The notes: generated by a model from the letters alone, not told the origin. Shown: positions 1 through 13,205, counted from the first letter of the stretch. The stretch is 64,000 bases of DNA from Solanum dulcamara (GCF_947179165.1 NC_077242.1:29924097-29988096), one strand, 5' to 3'. Numbers and translations are program-made.

Positions 1-1229
1 ATCAGGATTTGGAATGGCTTTATTGGTGGCTTGGGATGAAAAAAGACATAGCTGAGTTTGTGGCTAAATGTCAAAACTATCAACAGGTGAAGTATGAATA
101 TCAAAGACCTGTAGGGATGATTCAAAGAATGCCTATTCCTGAATAGAGGTGGGAGAAAATAGCCATGGACTTTGTGGTGGGTCTTTGTAAGACTTTGGGG
201 AAGTATGACTCTATTTGGGTTGTTGTTGATAGATTGACTAATCAGCCCACTTCATTCCAGTCAAAGTAGATTATAATGCTCAATAATTGGAGAAGATCTA
301 TGTCAATGAGGTAGTAAGGTTGCACGGGTGCCCCTTTCTATTATCTTAGACCATAGTACACAGTTCACTTTAAATTTTTGGGGTAAACTGCATGAGGAGT
401 TTGGCACTCAGCTAACTTTCAGTACTACTTTCCACCCTTAGATGGATCGACAATCAGAAAGAACAATCCAAGTGTTAGAGGATATGATAAGAGCATGCCT
501 GATTGACTTTAGGGGCCATTGGGACCAGTTCTTACCCTTATAATAGTTCTCTTATAATAATACCTATCGCTCCAATATTGGCATGGCTCCATTTGAGGCA
601 CTCTATGGGAGAGGATGTAGATCTCCTATAGGGTGGTTTGAGGCCGGAGATGTGAAATCTTTAGGAGTTGATCTGGTAAGGGAAGCTCAAGATAAGGTAA
701 GGAGTATTCAAGCCAAACTTTTGGTAGCCTATAGTCGACAGAAAGACTATGTAGATCACAAGGTGGGAGATATGACATTTCAGGCTAGTGAACAGGTACT
801 CTTAAAGGTATTATCCACAAAAAGGGTTATGAGGTTCGGCAAAAAAGGTAAGCTTAGCTGTCGTTATATTAGCACATTTGAGATTCTTGATTTTGTGGGG
901 CCAATGGCTTATAGGTTGGCTCTAACCCTAGCTTATCTAGATTTCATCTCGTGTTTCATTTATCCATATTAAAGAGGTACCTTGTGGATGAATATTACAT
1001 TATTAATTAGGATTCAGTCTTGTTAAACAAGGATCTTCAATATGAGGAGGAATCGATTACAATTCTTGATTGTGATGTCTGGAAGTTTAGGAATAAAGAG
1101 ATCAAGTTAGTGAAGGTATAATGGAAGCATCATTCAATTGATAAATCTACATGGGAAACCGAGAAGGACATGTGGGACAAGTACCCTCACTTATTTGATG
1201 ATTCAAGTACTACTCTACTCTTGCCTTAA
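1..1229 (+). pseudogene. TE1 chromovirus pol 3' part: integrase and chromodomain
   Basis: This is the 3' end of a Ty3/gypsy polyprotein that enters from outside the window. The first ~130 bases encode the integrase zinc-binding region (a YWWLGMKKDI-like stretch, then a CQNYQQV motif with one cysteine changed to tyrosine). The integrase core follows to ~560, broken by stops and frame changes. The longest open stretch (583-972) starts MAPFEALYGR, the typical integrase C-terminal block, and runs through a GKKGKLSCRY motif. A second frame from ~945 to 1229 encodes VFHLSILKRY and a chromodomain-like tail with conserved tryptophans and a TWE motif. Integrase inserts the cDNA; in chromoviruses the chromodomain is known to bias insertion to heterochromatin. 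Several internal stops show the copy is dead. Confidence 0.9.
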
Positions 1230-1972
1230 CCCAATCTTTCCTATTTGATCACTTGGGGACGAACGATGGGTAAATTTGTATCTATTGTAACAACCCATTT
1301 CTATCGTTATTGTTAAGCCAATGGGGAAGAAATTTGGGCCTGAAAAACTTTTGAGTTGTAACTTACAAATTTTAGGCTAGGTCAGTCATAGATGAAATAT
1401 GAGTGAGGAGAGGTCTAGGGCAATCCAGGTAAGGATTGGAATTGACATCTAAGATTGGATTGGATTTTAAGATAGCTAAGGCGTTAAGGAATTTGTAGGG
1501 CCTTTCAAAAATTTAATTCGAAGGAATAAAACTCCTGGAATCAAATTTGGTGTGAATGGGTTATTTTAGAATGTCAAAATTTGAGGTAGTGTTGAAACAT
1601 GAGGGGTTTGTGAAGGGAATTCCAAGTTTTAGACTCCATGCAAGCCACTATGGCGGGACAGATCCCTCTAAGTGGGTTGAGGGCTGCTATAGTAGGACAG
1701 TCGGGGGGTTTAAGTCATAAAAGTCCTAAAACTATTTTTATTTATGCAACTTCATTCTTGAAGAGCTAGAGATGACATAGGGCTATTTCTTTTCAGTTTT
1801 CTACCAAATTATTTGGTAAATGTAAGTTAATCATTCCTCTAACATGTAATTTGATTCTTATACCTTAGAATCAATGAGAATTCTCTTAGGGAAAGGTTTT
1901 GACTTGAAATTAATGGTCGGAAAAGCCCTAGTTAGGTGGTATGATTATGAAATTAGCCAAGGGTTAGAGTTT

Positions 1973-1980
1973 TATATAAT
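1973..1980 (+). promoter_or_regulatory. Candidate TATA box in TE1 LTR
   Basis: TATATAAT lies ~690 bp into the LTR, in the position expected for the U3 promoter that drives genomic RNA. The call rests only on sequence and position within the LTR. Confidence 0.45.
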
Positions 1981-2319
1981 CCAAGTATTTTAGGCCATTA
2001 TTCATTAATTACTTGTACTATTTGTTTGTCTTAGACAAAGAACAAGCCAAGGCACTGGAAAAAGGAAAAACTCCAGTTTTTTAGAGTTCCAAGCTTGTTT
2101 TGAGGTAGGTGACAATTGTGTTTTTTCCATTTGTGTTGTATTTGTGGTAAACTACTTTGGTAGTATTGTATGCATGATATATGATTAGTACAATGGGAAA
2201 GAACATGAATTGAAATAATATTTGTGATCAAATTGCATGTAATGAATGAATTACTTAGTTGTACAAGTGTGTGTTATTCATTGTGGTGGTAGTTGTGATA
2301 TGTGATTTTATGTTGGATT

Positions 2320-2394
2320 GGGTACCACGCTGGTATATTTGGGACGGGTACCACGCCAGTATACTGACTATTAGAATGCGTACCACATCGATAC
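2320..2394 (+). repeat. Three imperfect 17-bp direct repeats in TE1 LTR
   Basis: Units at 2320-2336, 2346-2362 and 2378-2394 share the core GTACCAC followed by a GTAT/GATAC-like end. They are spaced 26-32 bp apart, inside the downstream half of the LTR. Function unknown. Confidence 0.6.
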
Positions 2395-3073
2395 CTTAAC
2401 AATTTTTGTATGGGTTCCATGAGTGCACTACGTTTGATTGTTGTTTTGTGATTGACTATTCTCATTGTGTATATTGATTCAAATGTAAGGATTGGGAGTC
2501 CGGTGTTGTATTAATGTGGTGTGATTGTGTATTATCCACTTTACTAAGTTGTAGATTCTTGTTCATATTTTATTTACTGGAAATGGCCGCGTTATCCTAC
2601 CAACACACTGTGGTTGTGTACTGATACTGCACTTGCTCTTTTTTTATTTAGTACATGACATATTCTGGTGGCTATTGAGAGACCTCAATTGAGGAACGCA
2701 TAATCGTTCGAATTCAATTGTGAGCCAGTTCTTTTAGGTTGCCATGAATTCTTCCTAGTTCTTAGTCCTGTCTTTTCGGAATAACACATTTTAGATATTT
2801 AAATTATATTTACTATTTTTAGGATTGTGTCCCCATATTTTAGACTTTTAGATAGAGTTTTGGTACGATGATTTTCAGGTTCTGGAGAGTTAAATTCCGC
2901 ATGTTTTGATAAAGTTACTTGAGTTTATATGAACTCAACTTTTAAAGAATTGAAATATTGTTTACACTTATTAAATGCTTGTTTTATTTTAATTGTGTTA
3001 TAGTCGGGTTAGTATTATTTTTCCATCGGAGGGTTAGTATGGGTTCCACTCACAATGGGATTGGGTCATGACA

Positions 3074-3308
3074 TTGCCCCACTAAAATGGACCAATATAC
3101 ATGCCAAGGTATAAAGGCATGAGTCTGAGCTTATGTGTATCCTCTAAGATAATACCAATCAGGACAAACCTACGACGGTACATATTTCTGGTAAAATAGG
3201 TATTACTACAAAAAGACCACAAATACTGACTGGAATCCTTTATTCGTTAGTCCACTCGGTGCTAAGTATTACTCCCGTGGAAAATATGCATAAAATTAAT
3301 ATAGTAAT
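3074..3308. other. Inter-element gap with LTR scrap
   Basis: No gene is seen. Near 3250-3290 is a short stretch (CTCGGTGCTAAGTATTACTC) that matches the reverse-oriented middle of family-A LTRs elsewhere (for example near 60030). TE2 therefore probably inserted into an older (-) strand LTR remnant. Confidence 0.5.
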
Positions 3309-5603
3309 TGTAACACCCCGAAATATTCTAACATAGTTCAGTCACGAACAGTCCAGAGAAATTAAGAAAAGTCACTATCTATTAGGCTTAGAGTGGCACC
3401 TACGAACCGTAGAAGGATCTACTGGTCGTAGGTCAGACTCGTAGGTCCCTTCCAGACTTAATGAAATTTGAGTTTTTTGAGACCCTTTTTATGGATTGCT
3501 TCTACGGCTCGTAGAAGTTTCTACGGACCTTAGGAAGTTTTAGTAGGAGGGACCCCAAGACCCACTCTTAGAACTTATCCTATGAGCCTATACCACGATC
3601 CGTTGAATGGTCTATGACCCATAGAAGAGACTCGTGGACCCAATGTTACAACTCCAGTAGCTACTGAAATTGTACAAATATCATATTACTAGGGTCTACG
3701 ATCCATGTAAGGGTCTAATTCTGTATACCCATACCCTAAGAAACCCTAGGGATCTTATACAAGCACCTTCAATGGCCCATAGAAGGGTCTACAATTTGTA
3801 AAAAAGGGTTCGTAGACCCAATATTTCAATTTCTAGTAAATTCTAATCTTGATACCCAATTTCCATGAAGAGTCTTCTATGGCCCATAGGATTTCATATG
3901 GTTCGTAGAACGTCTATAAATGGCCCGGATATAGTTTTAATGTGGGGTAGGTTGTTCTTTTCCCACCCTACATGCCTTTCTCCTCATTAATACTTAGAAG
4001 ATTTTGAGCAAGGATTAGAGGGGAAAAAGCTAGGAATCTTTGCATTCTTCGTGTTTCGCCAAGAAAATCATTCTTTTAGGTATGTAAGGCTAATCATAGT
4101 ATTGGACTAAGTCCATCCTCACGCTCTGCATCTAAATTCCATTCTTTTGAGTTCAAGCTTGAGTTTTAGTTCTATTATATTGAGGTTTTAAGTAAGTTAT
4201 GATGTCATTCACTGAGTTCTCTTTATAGTTATCCTATTGTGATGATTCCCATAAATCCAATTCTTAAATTTATTGCTTTTGCTTACATTCCCATGAATCC
4301 TAGTTGAGTATTTACAATTGCTTTTACTATTCATTATTTTGAGTTGCAAAATGATATATTTTCACGATTTGATTGAGAAAGGACTTCCGAGTACATTATA
4401 TTTCTTGAGTTACAATACTTTACCTTAGTGAGTATGCATGATTTTACTAAGTCTAAATGAGTATGAGTATTGAGCATAAACGATGTTTTTGAGTAAGAGT
4501 TTGAGGACACATGAATAGTCTTAAATGTCATTGATTTTAAAGAGAAAGTATAAAAATTGAGAAATGAGTTTAAGCTTATCAATGTATAGCTCATTGGGAC
4601 TAAATGAGAAATTTGTTTTGATTATTTTCACTCACTTTGAGTATATGAGAATAATTACATATTTTTATGAGTAGTATTGTGCACCGATTTGAGTAAGATT
4701 TTAGATAACTCAAACTCCATAAACTATGTAGTCAACGTAGGATAGGATCATGCCGTTGGTTCGGGTGACTCCTCACTTCAGTCCCTGATATGGAGTTTTA
4801 TATGGATCCATGAGATGAGTTTGAGTCCCTTACCCTATCAAGGTATTGGATGACTCTGGTAATAAAGTAGTTCGTTGTATCATCATGAGGCTCATAGTCT
4901 TGGTTGTCGGTTCGAAAAACTCCCCATTAAGAGAAAATAATATTTTATATGAGTTGCATTACTTATCTTATTTTATTGTAAAGTTGTGAAATTTTCATTA
5001 TACTTACATGCTTTACTTTCAATCATTTATTTTCTATATCCTCTTCGATTGAGTATTTAGTGAGTTATTTCCTTCCAGCTATTTTACATACTGTATATTC
5101 CATACACGAACGCCTTTTGATGTTCCATCATTTCATGATGTAGTATAGGCGTTAGACATCCTCAATAGAAATGATGCAGTACAAGCATTAGAGATCCTTA
5201 ACAGGTGTATCATTGATGATCACAACCATCCATCTTTTGCTGAGACCTCTTTTCTTTTAGAGGAACTCTTTTCAATTTAGTCATTCTTTATTTTAGTAGT
5301 CCTTTTGAGGTAGCCGTAGGCCTTTCTTGATACCTATCTTATGAGTTTTAGAGGCTTCATAGATAGATATAGAGTTGAATCGGTTAAACCTTTCAGAGTT
5401 TGTTTTTAAATAGTATTTCATTATATATTTAGACTTATTTTAGAGATGTATAAGTTTACTTTTAATGTATTATAATTCTCATTCCTATGATTCTATTCTA
5501 TTGGTTTGAGTCTTCTTTTGAATATTTAGCTAGGCCAAGGAACAAATATGAACCAACAATGGTTTTCGATTGCCGGCCACGCCAGTATGTAGACTCAAGG
5601 TGT
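3309..5603 (+). repeat. TE2 5' LTR (family A)
   Basis: It starts TGTAACACCCC and its first ~950 bp matches the 3' LTR start at 10518. The 3' boundary is placed just before the primer binding site, in degenerate sequence, so it is uncertain by ~10 bp. U3 (about 3380-3960) is rich in short CTACG/CGTAG inverted words. The downstream part matches, in reverse complement, the (-) LTR at 20973-22735, including a shared block near 5550-5575. Confidence 0.85.
3915..3921 (+). promoter_or_regulatory. Candidate TATA box in TE2 5' LTR
   Basis: TATAAAT lies at the end of the repeat-rich U3. The equivalent place in the 3' LTR (about 11115-11135) has lost it by substitution. Transcription would start ~30 bp downstream. 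Confidence 0.45.
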
Positions 5604-5611
5604 AAAAAATT

Positions 5612-5623
5612 TGATATCAGAGC
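5612..5623 (+). other. TE2 primer binding site
   Basis: TGATATCAGAGC is one base away from TGGTATCAGAGC, the complement of the initiator-Met tRNA 3' end used by the other elements here. Confidence 0.75.
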
Positions 5624-5823
5624 ACATAGTTTAAGAGTCCTAGGATGTTTATGAAGCTGAGTCTAGTAGAGTCTTCCTTATCAATGTGAACCAAGCCACG
5701 TTTATAATAGGGAGGCTATAGGACTTTAAGAATTATCTCACTTCTTCTGTACTCTAAATTTGTGCGATCGAGTTTAACTCTATAAAGTTTCTCCTAAATT
5801 ATGCATTTACACATTTTTAGATC

Positions 5824-7015
5824 ATGCCTCCAAAATGCATACTTAGTCAGAGGAACGTCATCGAGGCTGAGGTTCTATCGATGACTATGCCTCTACTATC
5901 TGGAATGTAGATAATGAATATAACTCAAGTAGCTAATCAAGAAAATGACAATAGAACTCATGAAGTTCAACATCTACTACTCAGCCTACCAACACTTCTA
6001 ACGTAGAGTTCGGAGGAGAAATCACTATGATCTCCCAAGTGATGTCTTCCTAGTCAGGCCATCAAAGAACTACAATCCCTAGATCTAGTTCCCAAAATCC
6101 TTCAACTGCAACAAAGATTAGAGATTTTGTGAGGATGAACCCACTAGTCTTCACTGGGTCTAAGGTTGAGGAGGATCCACAGGAATTCATCGATGAGATA
6201 TGGAAAATCCTAAAAGTTATGCATGCGATAGAGATTGAGGGAGTTGAGCTTGTTTCCTATCAGCTTAAAGATATGGCAAATATTTGGTACAACTAGTTGG
6301 AGGAGAGTCATGGTGAGGATGTTGTGCCTTGTGTTTGGGGGATGAGTTCGAGAGTGCATTCCTAGATTACAACTTTAAGTTCATTCAACTGTCCAGGTAT
6401 GCTACAGAGATGGTCCCTGATGTGAGATCTAAGATCAGAAATTTTGTCTCTAGCTTGGGTAAATATGTGAAAATGGAGTGCAAGTCTGCCTTATTGATCT
6501 TTGACATGGACATCTCTAGACTCATGGTGTATGCACAATAGGTTGAGGAGGATAAAAAAAAATATAGGAAGGAGAACCATCATAAAAAGGCTAGGTCTGT
6601 AGCTAATAGCACTAACCACTAGAAGAGCGGTAATGGAAATCGGCTGTTCTTTCAAAGGAGGTCTTCTGGTTATGACCAAAGATCACAAAGTAATCAGAAT
6701 TTCAAAGCTCAAGGTTCCTAGTCTCAAGGGAGCATGGATCAAAGTTCTTTGCGTACGACACCTTTTGGTAAATGTGGAAGACTGCATTTGGGAGAGTGTC
6801 ATGATGGAACTAGCAGTTGCTAAAAGTATGGCCAGATGGGTCACTACATGAGAGACTATCAATCGGAGAGACAAGGTTATGGGGGAAAAAAGGCCCAAGC
6901 TTCTTTAGCAGTACCACCTGGAATAGTTGGTCAAAGAGGTACAACTTTAGGGGCTGGCGTATGTTCAAACTATCTGTATGCTATGGCTAGTCGCCAAGAA
7001 AAGGAGAACTCACCA
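5824..7015 (+). pseudogene. TE2 gag
   Basis: Gag packages the element RNA into virus-like particles. The start is placed at an ATG encoding MPPK, the same MPP start seen in TE3, TE4 and TE5. Frames are lost by ~5900. The capsid-like domain reappears at ~6110-6300 (RDFVRMNP, then EEDPQEFIDE), followed by a stop where most relatives have tryptophan. Around 6770-6860 are remnants of two zinc knuckles: the first keeps CGRLH...GEC but lacks its first cysteine, the second keeps YGQMGH. Multiple stops and shifts. Confidence 0.85.
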
Positions 7016-10000
7016 TACGTCGTCATGGTATGCTTAAAGTCTTTTCTTTTAATGTTTATGCATTATTTTATCCTAGTGAAACTTTGTCGTTTGTGACTAT
7101 TTATATAGCTGTGACATTTGGTATACGTCTGAACATCTTTTAGAGTCCTTAAGCGTCTCTCCTCTAGTTGGTGAGTCTATTTTAGCTAAGAGAGTCTATA
7201 GAGATTTCACAATTTCCATCTATCATAAAGATATTTTAGCTGACTTAGTTGAGGTAGACATGGTAGATTTGATGTCATTCTCAGCATTGATTGTCTTTAT
7301 GTTTGTTATGCTAGTTGATTGTAGAACTCAAGTTGTCAAGTTTCAGTTTACTAATGAGCTAATTATTGAGTAAAATGGTAGTCCAACAGTGCCTAAGGGT
7401 CATTTCATCTCATAAATTAAGGCCAAAAAGTTATTTTCCAAGGGGTGTATATACCACATTGTTCAAGTTAGAGATGATAGTGTGGAGACATCATTGCTTC
7501 AGTCAGTTCCAATTGTAAATGAGTTTCCTAAAGTCTTTTATGATGATTTACCTAAAGTCTCTCCCGATAAGGAGATAAACTTTAGAATAAATGTTCTTCC
7601 TAATACCCAACCTATCTCTATTCCACCATATAAAATGGCTCCAATCGAGTTAAAAGAGTTAAAAGAGTAGTTGAAAGATCTGCAGGATAAGGGATTCATT
7701 AGACTGAGTTTTTCAACTTAGGGCACTCCTATCCTATTAGTGCGAAAGAAGGATGGTTCCCTTAGAATATGCATTGACTACCCTCAACTGAATAATATCA
7801 CCATAAAGAATAAGTACCCTCTTCCCATGAACTATTTGACCAACTTCAGGGTGCCAGTTATTTCTTTAAGATAGAACTCAGATCAGGCTATCATCAGTTT
7901 AAAGTGAGAAAAAATGATATTCGAAAGACAGCTTTCAGAACCCTATTTGGTCATTATGAGTTTCTTTTCATGTACTTTGGTTTGACTAACACTCCTAAAA
8001 AATTCGTAGATATCATAAATAGAGTGATCAAGCAATATCTAGATATATTTGTTATTATGTTTATCGAGGATATTTTGATATATTCAAAAATGAGGAGTAT
8101 GACAACTATCTAAAAATCTTTCTCCAAACTCTCAAGGATAGGAAGTTGTATGCCAAATATTTTAAGTTCAAGTTTTGTCTTGCATCTGTGGCATTCCTTG
8201 TCCATATTGTGTTTGAAAGGTATTCAAGTTGATTCGCAGAAAATTAAGACAGTAAAGAATTGGCCTAGACCCACATCCCCGACTGACATAAGAAGTTTCT
8301 TGGATTTGGCTGGTTATTATAGAAGATTTGTAATAGTGTTTCTTATCCATATCATCCTCATTGGCTAAGTTAACTCAAAAGAAGGCTAACTTCCAATGGT
8401 ATGGTGCTTATGAGAAAACTTTTCATGATTTGAAAACTAGATTGATTACCGCTCTAGTGTTGTCCTTACTCAAGGGAACACATGGTTTTGTTATTTATTG
8501 TGGTACGTCCAGAGTTAGGATGGGTTGTGTTTTAATGTAGAGAGGTAAAGTTATAGCTGATACTTCCAGACAACTTAAGATACATGAGAGGAATTATCCA
8601 ACTCTTGATCTGAACTTTGTGGCGGTAGTATTTGCTTTTAAGATATAGCGTCACTATCTATATGTCATGCATATGTATGTGATCATTGACCACAGAAGTC
8701 TTCAATATGTGTATAGTAAGAAATCCTGAGGCAGAGGACATGTTTTGAGTTTCTCAAGGATTATGACATAACAATCTCTACCAACCAGATAAAGCTAATG
8801 TTATTACTGATGCTCTTAGGTTGTTATTTATGGGGAATATGACTCATGTAAAGGAAAAAAAGAAGGAGTTAGCTAAGGAGGTGCATAGACTTGCACGTTT
8901 GTGAGTTCACCTTGTGGACTCAAATGAGGGTGATGTCATTATTCAAAATGGGGATGAGTCTTCACTAGTTGTGGAGGTTAAGGAAAAGAAAGAACAAAAT
9001 CCTATCCTATTTCAGTTAAAAGAAGATGTTCACAAGAAGAAAGTGATGGAGTTTGCTAAAGGGGGATATGATGTTTTGAAGTATCAAGGTAGATTGTGCG
9101 TTCTGAATGTTTATGATCTCTGAGACAGAATCATGGCACATGCCCATAGTTCCAGATGTTTGATTCATCTGTGTTCCACAAAGATGTATCATACTTGAGG
9201 AAAGTCTATTGGTTGAATAATATGAAGAGAGATATAGCTTTGCCAACAAATCAAAGTTGAGCATCAAAGGCCTTTTAGTGTAGCTCAGAATATAAAGCTT
9301 CCAGAGTAGAAATGGGAGATGATTAAGATTGACTTTATTATATGTTTATTGTGATATCGCAGATAACATGACTCGATTTGGGTAATTTTAGATTAAATGA
9401 CTAAATCATCCCACGTTTTACCAGTTAAGAATACATATTAAGCTGAGGATTATGCCGGATTGTACATTCATGAGATAGTCACACTACATGGAGTCCCTTT
9501 GTCTATCATCTCAAACAAAGTGCTCAATTCACTACACAGTTTTGAAAGTCATTCCAAAAAGGTTTAGGCTCGAAGGTAAACCTTAGTACCACTTTCCATC
9601 ATTATACAGATGGTCAAGATGAGCGTATGGTTTAGATCCTTGATGACATGTTGAGAGCTTGTGTCATCAATTTCAAAGGTAATTGGGATGGATAGTCGCC
9701 TATTATATAGTTTACTTACAATAATTATCACTCAATTATTCAGATGGCTCCTTATGAGGCTCTTTATGGGAGGAATGTAGATCACATATTGGTTGGTTCG
9801 AAGTTGGTAAAGCTAAGTTAATAGGTCTAGACTTGGTTTATCAGGCTATGGAAAAGTTAAAGATCATTCAAGAGAGGTTGAAAACCATGCAAAGTCGTCA
9901 AAAGTCCTAAACTGATGTTAGGAGAGGAGAACTTAGAGTTTGAGGTAAATGATTGGGTATATTTTAATGTTTCAATCATGAAGAGTTTTATGAGATTTGG

Positions 10001-10360
10001 GAAGAAATGAAAGCTTAGTACCCATTACATCAATCCTTACTAAATTATTAAGAGAGTTAGTAATGTAGCTTACGAGTTAGAGCTACTATTAGAGTCAGCA
10101 ACCGTTCATCCAGAGTTCCATATTTCTACTTAAGAAGTGTTTGGAAGATCCTTCGCTCATTTTTTCTACAAAATACTTTGTTATAAAGGACAACTTATAC
10201 TATGAGGAGATTCAATTTCATATTCTTGATCATCATGTTGATAAGTTGAGGACTAAATAGGTCGCTTCAGTTAAAGTTTTATGGAGGAATTAATTTGTCG
10301 AAGAGACTACACGGGAAGCTGAAGAAGATATAAAAGTTAATACCTGTATCTATTCATTCC
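7016..10360 (+). pseudogene. TE2 pol: protease, RT, RNase H, integrase, chromodomain
   Basis: Domains run in the chromovirus order. The protease region is 7030-7400 and its active-site motif is not intact. The linker and RT N-terminus are at 7440-7670 ([18 protein letters not shown]). RT follows to ~8340, with the catalytic block degraded to FIEDILIYS near 8065, so one aspartate has become glutamate. RNase H is ~8350-8870, integrase ~8880-9990 (HQRPF-like and PYEALYGR-like blocks), and the chromodomain ends at ~10330. Many stops and frameshifts. The altered catalytic aspartate is consistent with a long-dead copy. Confidence 0.85.
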
Positions 10361-10502
10361 TCCTAGTGTCGATGATGAAGGAAATATTCCTTTTTCCTAT
10401 CCCATAGTTTAGTGCCTTTCGAATGTTTGAGTATTTTATATCCTTGCATTGCATTTGTGCTTGTAAATTCTTATCTTGGTTATCATTTGAGGACAAATGA
10501 TC

Positions 10503-10515
10503 TCAAGGGGGAGAT
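10503..10515 (+). other. TE2 polypurine tract
   Basis: TCAAGGGGGAGAT sits directly upstream of the 3' LTR. It is the plus-strand priming site of reverse transcription and is better preserved than the genes. Confidence 0.8.
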
Positions 10516-10517
10516 AT

Positions 10518-11478
10518 TATTACACCCCAAAATATTCTAACTTAGATCAGTCTTGAAGAGTCCAGAGAAAATTATAAAAGTCATTGTCCAGAGGGCCACG
10601 AGTGGCACCTACGGACCATATAAGGATTTATAATTCATATATAGGACTCGTAGGTTCCTTCAAGGATTAGTGAAAATTGAGTTTGTTGAGTCCCTTTCTA
10701 CGGATGGATTCTACTGCATGTAGAAGTTTCTAGGGACCATAGGAAGTGACCGTAGGAGGGACCCCAAGAACCAGTCTCAGACCTCATCCCACGAGCCTAT
10801 CCCATGATCCATTGAAGAGTCTACGACCCATAGAAGGGACTCATAAACCTAATGTCATAATTCTTGTAGCTATTGAAAATTGTACCAAGATCCTATGACT
10901 AGGGTTTACTACTCGTCTAAGGGTATATGAGTCGTAGATAGGTACATAGACCCAAATCCCTAAGAAACCCAAGTGCTCTTCTACAAGCACCTTATATCTC
11001 CCGTAGAAGGGTCCACACCATAAAAGGGGTTTGTATACCCTACATTACAATTTCTAGTGAAATCCAATCTTGGCATCCACTTTCCACGTCTTCTACGGCC
11101 AGTAGGAGTTCCTACGATCCATAGATGGCCCAGGCATAATTTTAGTGATCGGTAGTTTCGTCTTTTCTCACCTTTTCCAAACCAAAACCCTAACTTTTTG
11201 GGAATAAAATAAGTCCCTTATCAGTTCTGTACATGCCATTTCTCCTGATTAATACTTAGAATATTTTGAGCATGGATTGGAGAGGAGAAAAAGCTAGGGT
11301 TCAAGAGTAGTCTTTGCAGTCTTCAAGGTTCGCCAAGTACATCACTCTTCCTGGTATATAAGGCTAATTATAACGTTGGACTGAGTCCGTCGTCGTGCCC
11401 AACATCTAAATTCCATTCTTTTGAGTTCAAGCTTGAGTTTTAGTTCCATTATATTGAGGTTTAGAGTAACTTATGCTG
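10518..11478 (+). repeat. TE2 3' LTR, truncated
   Basis: It aligns with the first ~950 bp of the 5' LTR (AATATTCTAAC near the start; a shared GAGTTCAAGCTTGAG block near 11440). Similarity stops at ~11478, where TE3 LTR sequence begins. The missing downstream part is not found elsewhere in the window. Confidence 0.8.
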
Positions 11479-13202
11479 TGTTTCATACCTGCAGGATGAC
11501 TCATGATGATGAGTCGTAGGACTCATTACGACTCGTAAGGCCCAATTCACAAGGTCAAGTCTGAAGTTTAATGAAGGGTAATATTATTTTTCCCCAAAGT
11601 TTAGTCCAATAATTCTAGACATATTTCTGGCCAAGTTCAAGCCTATAATTTCCCAACCATTAAAAATCCCTTCCTATTCTAATTCATTCTAATAAATTTT
11701 ATAAGGCAAGATTAAGAAATTCTCTCAAGGATCTCTCACACACTCAAGCTATGGTTTCAAGAATAATCTGTTTCTACTACAATTTCTTAGTTGATACATC
11801 AAGGTATGTGGGAATTGATCCATGGGTTCCTTTCAACCATTTATTCCCAAGGTTTTCTTCAAAGATCTCTTTAAATTTTCTTAGTTTCTAACCCTAGTTT
11901 TGATGAATTTTATTGGGCTATTTCAATTATATTTTAATTATCGTTAATGATCATTATAAGCATAATTCTACATTAGTTACATGATTTCAAGTTGAATTAT
12001 GATTGTGCATGAATCTATTTTCAATGATGATTTACATGAATTATGATTATGAAGTTCAATGATTTTCAAAGAAAGCTTTTATGAAAGAGTTGAGACTTAT
12101 GATTGAATGATGAAAGTTAGATTAATGATCAATGATGATACAAGAAAGTTATTATAGTATGATAAGGACTATTCTCATACAAATTATGATTAAGATGGTG
12201 ATAAGGACAATTCTCACCAAAGTTTATGAATTCTTATGAATCACTAAAGTTAATGAGCTACTCTAACAATTATTTTCATGATAAAGTTAATGATGATGTT
12301 TCAATGTTTTAATTAATTCTATTTGGATATTGACTAAGAACTGAGAGGATTTTTAGATGGGGTTTGATCCGGTAATATATTTAGTTAAACAAGGAAATCC
12401 TAGTAGCAACCTAAAGTCCCAAACTTTGTTGCCGTCGCAGGTTGCCTTATGACTTATCTAATGGATCCACATATAGCTTGTGATATTAAAAATGTTCTCA
12501 TGGAGTTTACCTATGCAAGTAACCTCTCTCTCCTCAATGTGAGAGTTATATAAGATTTTATGTTATAGCTCGCATGGTCTTAGATGTCGGTTAACATGAG
12601 GTGTAAGTTTTGCTATGAAGTTTTATGATGCATTGACCAAAAGTTTTCATATGATTTCAATGCTATTTAAATCCTTACTCATGCTCATTTATGTTGGTCA
12701 TAAATTCTATGACATATTTCTCATGTTCTATCACTTGTTTATGCATATCTCACATACTTTACCTTTTATTACTAACACAATTTTTCAACTACATTTTCTC
12801 ATAATGTAGGGATAGATGATACTCATGCTTCTCACATTCATGGCTAGAGTTGACTTGGCATTCTTGAGTTGTTATTGGTGAGTCCTCATTCAATGAGGAT
12901 GAGATTTCCTTTCATATTTGCTTTGACTTTATTTTATGAATTCGGGTGAGCTAGGAGCTTATCCTAAGCCCCCATCAAGTCTAGTTATAGAGGCATGATT
13001 AGACGTTGATCTTGATGTAGTCCATTTTAGACATTTGAGTTGAGTTTATTCTCTTTTGACATCTATATTGAGTTGTTTATTCTTCTTATTTCATTATTTT
13101 CAATTGACCTTATGAATGCGATATATGCTAAGAGGCTTGGTTGGGGTCCTTTGGGTTCCCAATTACTGTATCACAGCTTGGCCCTAGTTTGGATCATGAA
13201 AA
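11479..13202 (+). repeat. TE3 5' LTR, 5'-truncated
   Basis: LTR sequence starts without a TGTAA end, directly in a U3 with GACTCAT/GAGTCGTAG words. It has the AAGGTATGTGGG...CCATGGGT block at ~11800-11832 and ends at ~13202 in a degenerate TCATGAAA, followed by the primer site. It shares CAAGGAAATCCTAGTAGCAA with 16313-16340. Confidence 0.8.
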
Positions 13203-13205
13203 TCA

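Larger units (their letters stand above)
1286..3073 (+). repeat. TE1 3' LTR
   Basis: It begins TGTAACAACCC just after the integrase/chromodomain tail and ends GGGTCATGACA, matching the TG...CA ends of the other chromoviral LTRs here. Length is about 1.79 kb. The polypurine tract expected immediately upstream (about 1255-1285) is degenerate. A TATATAAT box lies at 1973-1980. The 5' partner LTR lies outside the window. Confidence 0.85.
3309..11478 (+). mobile_element. TE2: near full-length decayed chromovirus
   Basis: 5' LTR, primer binding site, gag, pol, polypurine tract and a truncated 3' LTR occur in the expected order on the + strand. The two LTRs share their first ~950 bp (both TGTAACACCCC-like, then AATATTCTAAC) but with many differences, so the insertion is old. 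The 3' LTR is cut off at ~11478 by TE3. All coding frames are broken. Confidence 0.85.

Noticed and set aside
5612..5623. tRNA gene at the TGGTATCAGAGC-like sites
   Set aside because: Only the 12-18 bases complementary to a tRNA 3' end are present, at the LTR/internal junctions. There is no cloverleaf. These are primer binding sites.
12615..12809. 64-codon hydrophobic frame in the TE3 LTR
   Set aside because: Chance frame in AT-rich LTR sequence. Its hydrophobicity follows from T-rich codons, and homologous LTRs do not keep it open.
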